Positions 61,337 to 64,000 of a DNA stretch of 64,000 nt are shown one piece after another. The DNA is taken from assembly GCA_016209685.1 (NCBI GenBank), contig JACQVQ010000008.1, positions 255,778-319,777 of the forward strand, in the 5' to 3' direction. Below the pieces are notes generated by a model that was not told where the DNA came from, ran no database searches, and saw nothing but the letters and a program-made list of their open reading frames with translations. Each line of letters begins with the position of its first letter. The first letter of the stretch is position 1. The position numbers and the translations under genes were made by a program. This DNA is from Planctomycetota bacterium (GTDB lineage Bacteria > Planctomycetota > Brocadiia > Brocadiales > Bathyanammoxibiaceae).

Positions 61337-61367
61337 CTAGCGTATTATATTTCCTTCCAGTGGGAAA

Positions 61368-62633
61368 TCAACGGCTCGTAGTGGGCGGGGCGGACTTGTT
61401 GGGAAGCTGGGGAGTAATGGATACTGCCGGCTTAGTCTCTGGTCCTTCAATCTTATCTACTGCGGTGTCACTGCCAAGGGATTCTATCTTTTCCAGGCGG
61501 TCGCCGAACCTATCCAGGTCTTTCCTGGCCTCGTCATGTTTCCCCGAGGCCTTCCTTATGTGGTCGCCCAGGGTATCAAAATCCTTTTTAAAGTTTTCAA
61601 AGTTCTTCTTCAGGGTCTGGATGTTTTCTATTACTTCTTCGGCCCTTTCTTCTATCTTGAGGGCCTTGAGTCCAAAATGGATGGCCTGCAGATGTGCCCA
61701 GAAGGTGTTAGGTGAGACTGGAAAGACCTTCTTTGTCCAGGCATAATTCAGCAGGGCTTCTCCCGAGGAATCATCAAGGGCCAGAATTTCACCGTACACG
61801 CCTTCAGCAGGTATGTACATGAAAGCATAATCATAAGTACCTTCATCCGGGCGGATGTATTTTTTGGATATGTCGTCTATTTTACCCTTTACATCGGATA
61901 AGAAGGCCCTTCTGGCCCCTTTCCTTTCTGCGTCGTCTTTTGCGTTAATGAACTTTTTGAAGTTATCCAATGGGAACTTTGCGTCTATAGGCACTAATTT
62001 CCCGTCCAGTTTTATTACGGCGTCTACTCTGGTGCCGTCATTAAAGGGGTGTTGTGAGGCCCAGAGGTCTGATGGCAGAGCGTCTTTGAGGAGTTTTTCT
62101 AACAGCATCTCGCCCACACCGCCGCGGTATTGGGGGGCTCTGAAGACTTCCTGCAAGGAGATGATGTCCCGTTTTAGCTCCATAACCCCCTGCGTGGCCT
62201 GGAAGAGTCCCTCCAGTTTCCCGTGTACGTCTTTTACGATGTTGGCGTGATGCTCCAGCCTGCCGCCCAGGGTTTCATGGGTCTTGGAGAGGACTTCCTG
62301 TTGGGCCTGTAGTCGCTGACTGAGTTGTTCTGTGAGCTGGTGGAAGTCGGTGGAGCTCTGTTGTTTCAGGTTGTCCATCCGTTGCTGTAACTGGCCCTGT
62401 ACCTGTGTCAAGGCGTTAGTGGCATTATCTACTCTGGTGCCAAGGGCCTCGTTTGTTCTGAGTATCATGTTGGAGAGTTGGGACATACTCTCACTGGTCT
62501 GCTCCCTCAGGTCATTGACCTGCTGTTGCATCAGGAGCGTATCCTGTCCCTTTTGCCCCCTCCGTTGGGTAAGAATCAGGTAGATGAAGAGCCCCACTAG
62601 GAGCATTATAACAACGATAGTCAGGTATAGCAT
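61368..62633 (-). CDS. rmuC: DNA recombination protein RmuC
   Basis: 421 aa: N-terminal membrane anchor (about 3-22), long coiled coil (about 30-140), then the RmuC nuclease-like domain (GEMLLEKLLKDALPSDLWAS, VDAVIKLDGKLVPIDAKFPL, AFMYIPAEGVYGEIL, ALDDSSGEAL). The D...DAKFP pattern resembles PD-(D/E)xK nucleases. Limits inversion of repeats in E. coli, worth noting in so repeat-rich a genome. Divergent from mfd. Confidence 0.92.
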   Translation of the reverse strand: MLYLTIVVIMLLVGLFIYLILTQRRGQKGQDTLLMQQQVNDLREQTSESMSQLSNMILRTNEALGTRVDNATNALTQVQGQLQQRMDNLKQQSSTDFHQLTEQLSQRLQAQQEVLSKTHETLGGRLEHHANIVKDVHGKLEGLFQATQGVMELKRDIISLQEVFRAPQYRGGVGEMLLEKLLKDALPSDLWASQHPFNDGTRVDAVIKLDGKLVPIDAKFPLDNFKKFINAKDDAERKGARRAFLSDVKGKIDDISKKYIRPDEGTYDYAFMYIPAEGVYGEILALDDSSGEALLNYAWTKKVFPVSPNTFWAHLQAIHFGLKALKIEERAEEVIENIQTLKKNFENFKKDFDTLGDHIRKASGKHDEARKDLDRFGDRLEKIESLGSDTAVDKIEGPETKPAVSITPQLPNKSAPPTTSR

Positions 62634-62745
62634 GGCCCTCTGTTACTCCACGTGTCTTTGGAACGACCAGTATATCTCCAAAATATTAACTCTTTACTGC
62701 CTGGAATGCAATACCAAAGCTTGTAGTGTCTGCCACTGAATTTCC

Positions 62746-62775
62746 TTGACACCCTCACTTGGTCATGGTTACAAT
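62746..62775 (+). promoter_or_regulatory. Promoter of mfd
   Basis: TTGACA (62746-62751), 18-base spacer, TACAAT (62770-62775), 70 bases before the mfd start. A degenerate family A-like repeat (GTAGGGACATGTC, 62791 onward) lies in the leader. Confidence 0.65.
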
Positions 62776-62845
62776 TATTTTGTAAATAATGTAGGGACAT
62801 GTCTTTAGTACAGACCCGAAGGTTTATCCATACGTTAAGTTTCCT

Positions 62846-64000
62846 ATGAAGTCACTGCTTAAACTCCTCCGGGAAAATAACAAGTTCAGAGCCGTCCAGA
62901 AGGCCATTGTGGGAGTGGCCCTGCCACCTGGCGGAGAGATAAGGATAGGAGGGCTTTGGGGTTCTTCTGCCGCCTTTGTGTTGGCCGGTTTAGCCGAAAA
63001 GACCCATTCGTGGATACTAATAATTACTAGTAGCCTGGAGGAGGCGGAGGAGGCCAGGGATGACCTGAACCTTTTCCTTCCTGGTAGTGCTACTATCTTT
63101 GAGCCATGGGAAGATTTTCCTGTGACAGGAGACGATGCCTCCGTAGGGGTGACCCACCGGGTCGCTCCTACCGCCCAACACCTGCAGGTCCTCCATCCAC
63201 TACTATTTCCAGAAGACCCACCTCATGTGGGTGTCGGGGCCACACCTGACACCCGTACTAAGATTATCGTCTGCCCTATCCAGGCCCTCCTCCAGAAGCT
63301 GCCACTACCGGGAGACCTCACAGAAAACACCCTCCAGGTGGTGGTAGGAAAGGATCTGGGGCAACAGGAGGTGGTAGGGTGGCTGGTGGATAGGGGCTTC
63401 AAGGGTGTAACTATGGTGGAGGCCCCTGGGGAGTTCAGCCTCAGGGGATGTATCCTGGACGTCTTTACCCATTCTTCTGAGTTCCCCTACCGCCTGGAGT
63501 TCTTTGGAGATAGGGTGGAGTCTATCAGGCTTTTCAGTCCAGATACGCAGACCTCTATAAAGAACCTCAAAGAAGGGAATATACTTGCCCTGGATTGTAA
63601 GGGTTTGACTAATCAGACCCCTACAGCGGGGGCTGGTACCCTTCTGGATTATCTCCCACATGGGGCCTGGGTAGTGCTGAAAGAGCATGAGGTTATACGG
63701 GAAAAGGCTAAAAAGGTATCGCAGTCCATACCCTGGCTCTATACCCATGAGGAGGTGGGCAAAAAGTGGTTACAATACAACAGACTTTTCCTCTCTTCCC
63801 TGCCCTTTACAGATAGCGGGGACAACCCCGCCGCCATCCACAATTTTGAGGTGGAATCTATAGAGCGTTTTGGTCCAGGGCTTAAAGAGACCTTTGCGGA
63901 GTTAAGGAATCTCTCCCCCCAGGTTCGGCAGACAATAGTCTTTTGTAACAACGAGGCGGAAGAGAAGCGTTTTCAAGAGTTGTTGAGTGGGGAAGGTCTG
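62846..64000 (+). CDS. mfd: Transcription-repair coupling factor Mfd, N-terminal part
   Basis: Open from the ATG at 62846 to the window edge (385 codons, no stop), so absent from the ORF track. MKSLLKLLRENNKFRAVQKA start, then the UvrB-homology region: GLWGSSAAFVLAGLAEKTHS, FEPWEDFPVTGDDAS, KIIVCPIQALLQKLPLPGDL, and GFKGVTMVEAPGEFSLRGCI with LDVFTHSSEFPYRLEFFGDR (the Mfd GE(F/Y)xxRGxIxDVF block). A stretch at about 100-130 is encoded by a family A palindrome (63143-63171) and a further inverted repeat, replacing the usual SP-x-x-DI-x-R segment. Mfd removes stalled RNA polymerase and recruits UvrA. Confidence 0.9.
   Translation, partial: MKSLLKLLRENNKFRAVQKAIVGVALPPGGEIRIGGLWGSSAAFVLAGLAEKTHSWILIITSSLEEAEEARDDLNLFLPGSATIFEPWEDFPVTGDDASVGVTHRVAPTAQHLQVLHPLLFPEDPPHVGVGATPDTRTKIIVCPIQALLQKLPLPGDLTENTLQVVVGKDLGQQEVVGWLVDRGFKGVTMVEAPGEFSLRGCILDVFTHSSEFPYRLEFFGDRVESIRLFSPDTQTSIKNLKEGNILALDCKGLTNQTPTAGAGTLLDYLPHGAWVVLKEHEVIREKAKKVSQSIPWLYTHEEVGKKWLQYNRLFLSSLPFTDSGDNPAAIHNFEVESIERFGPGLKETFAELRNLSPQVRQTIVFCNNEAEEKRFQELLSGEGL
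63143..63171. repeat. Family A palindrome inside mfd
   Basis: GTAGGGGTGACCCA-C-CGGGTCGCTCCTAC, imperfect version of the 57079-57107 element, in frame and read as VGVTHRVAPT. A second inverted repeat (GACCCACCTCATGTGGGTGTC, about 63208-63228) follows in the same insert. Confidence 0.75.

Overview
The window is a 64 kb chromosomal segment of a bacterium with roughly balanced base composition. It is dominated by conserved housekeeping genes and unusually loaded with short palindromic and tandem repeats. The heme-rich content (siroheme decarboxylases of the alternative heme pathway, a triheme cytochrome c, a CxxCH motif inside PBP2), the Cys-rich insert in EF-Tu and the divergent MnmE and RNase HII-like proteins suggest a Planctomycetota-like lineage, possibly near the anammox (Brocadiales) branch. 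That placement is inference from protein character; no 16S gene is present.

Layout. 1-4.8 kb: cell-elongation operon mreB(partial)-mreC-mreD-mrdA-rodA. 4.9-6.3 kb: dapF and an SMR-family transporter gene. 6.5-11.8 kb: a tightly overlapping operon of glycerate 2-kinase, a TPR lipoprotein, an AsmA-like protein, CvpA, an MnmE-like GTPase and a triheme cytochrome c. 12-14.7 kb (minus): a large periplasmic TPR protein and a PLD-like protein. 15-47.5 kb: tRNA-Thr/Tyr/Gly/Thr-tuf-rpmG-tRNA-Trp-secE-nusG-rplKAJL-rpoBC, then continuous str, S10, spc and alpha operons, with a putative SAM methyltransferase gene between rpsM and rpsK, ending in HIT and a terminator. The tRNA-tuf order is the one found at E. 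coli tufB. 47.6-52.2 kb: a dual-specificity phosphatase, hicBA, two siroheme-decarboxylase genes plus a siroheme/4Fe-4S protein, parA and an MNT/HEPN pair. 52.5-56.4 kb: an NMT1/NrtA-like binding protein and a dCache-HAMP-GAF-GAF-HD-GYP sensor. 56.4-64 kb: an unknown two-gene pair beside tRNA-Val, a lipoprotein, truA, a second hicBA, asd, an RNase HII-like gene, rmuC and divergent mfd (partial).

Most striking observations. (1) Three small two-gene modules (hicBA, MNT/HEPN and an unknown pair) each lie between the 3' end of a resident gene and a second, partial copy of that same 3' end (ahbB-like gene, parA, tRNA-Val). In the two protein-coding cases the duplicated tails differ almost only at synonymous sites, so the copies diverged while coding. 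This looks like small toxin-antitoxin-type cassettes entering at gene 3' ends together with a donor-derived gene end, with no integrase in sight. (2) Several families of short palindromes and tandem motifs occur both between genes and, in frame, inside essential-type genes (glycerate kinase, mnmE, truA, dapF, rnhB-like, mfd, mreC, mrdA). There are nested insertions, and one lipoprotein signal peptide is built from a repeat. (3) PBP2 carries a c-type heme motif. These are readings of the raw sequence; no searches or alignments were run.
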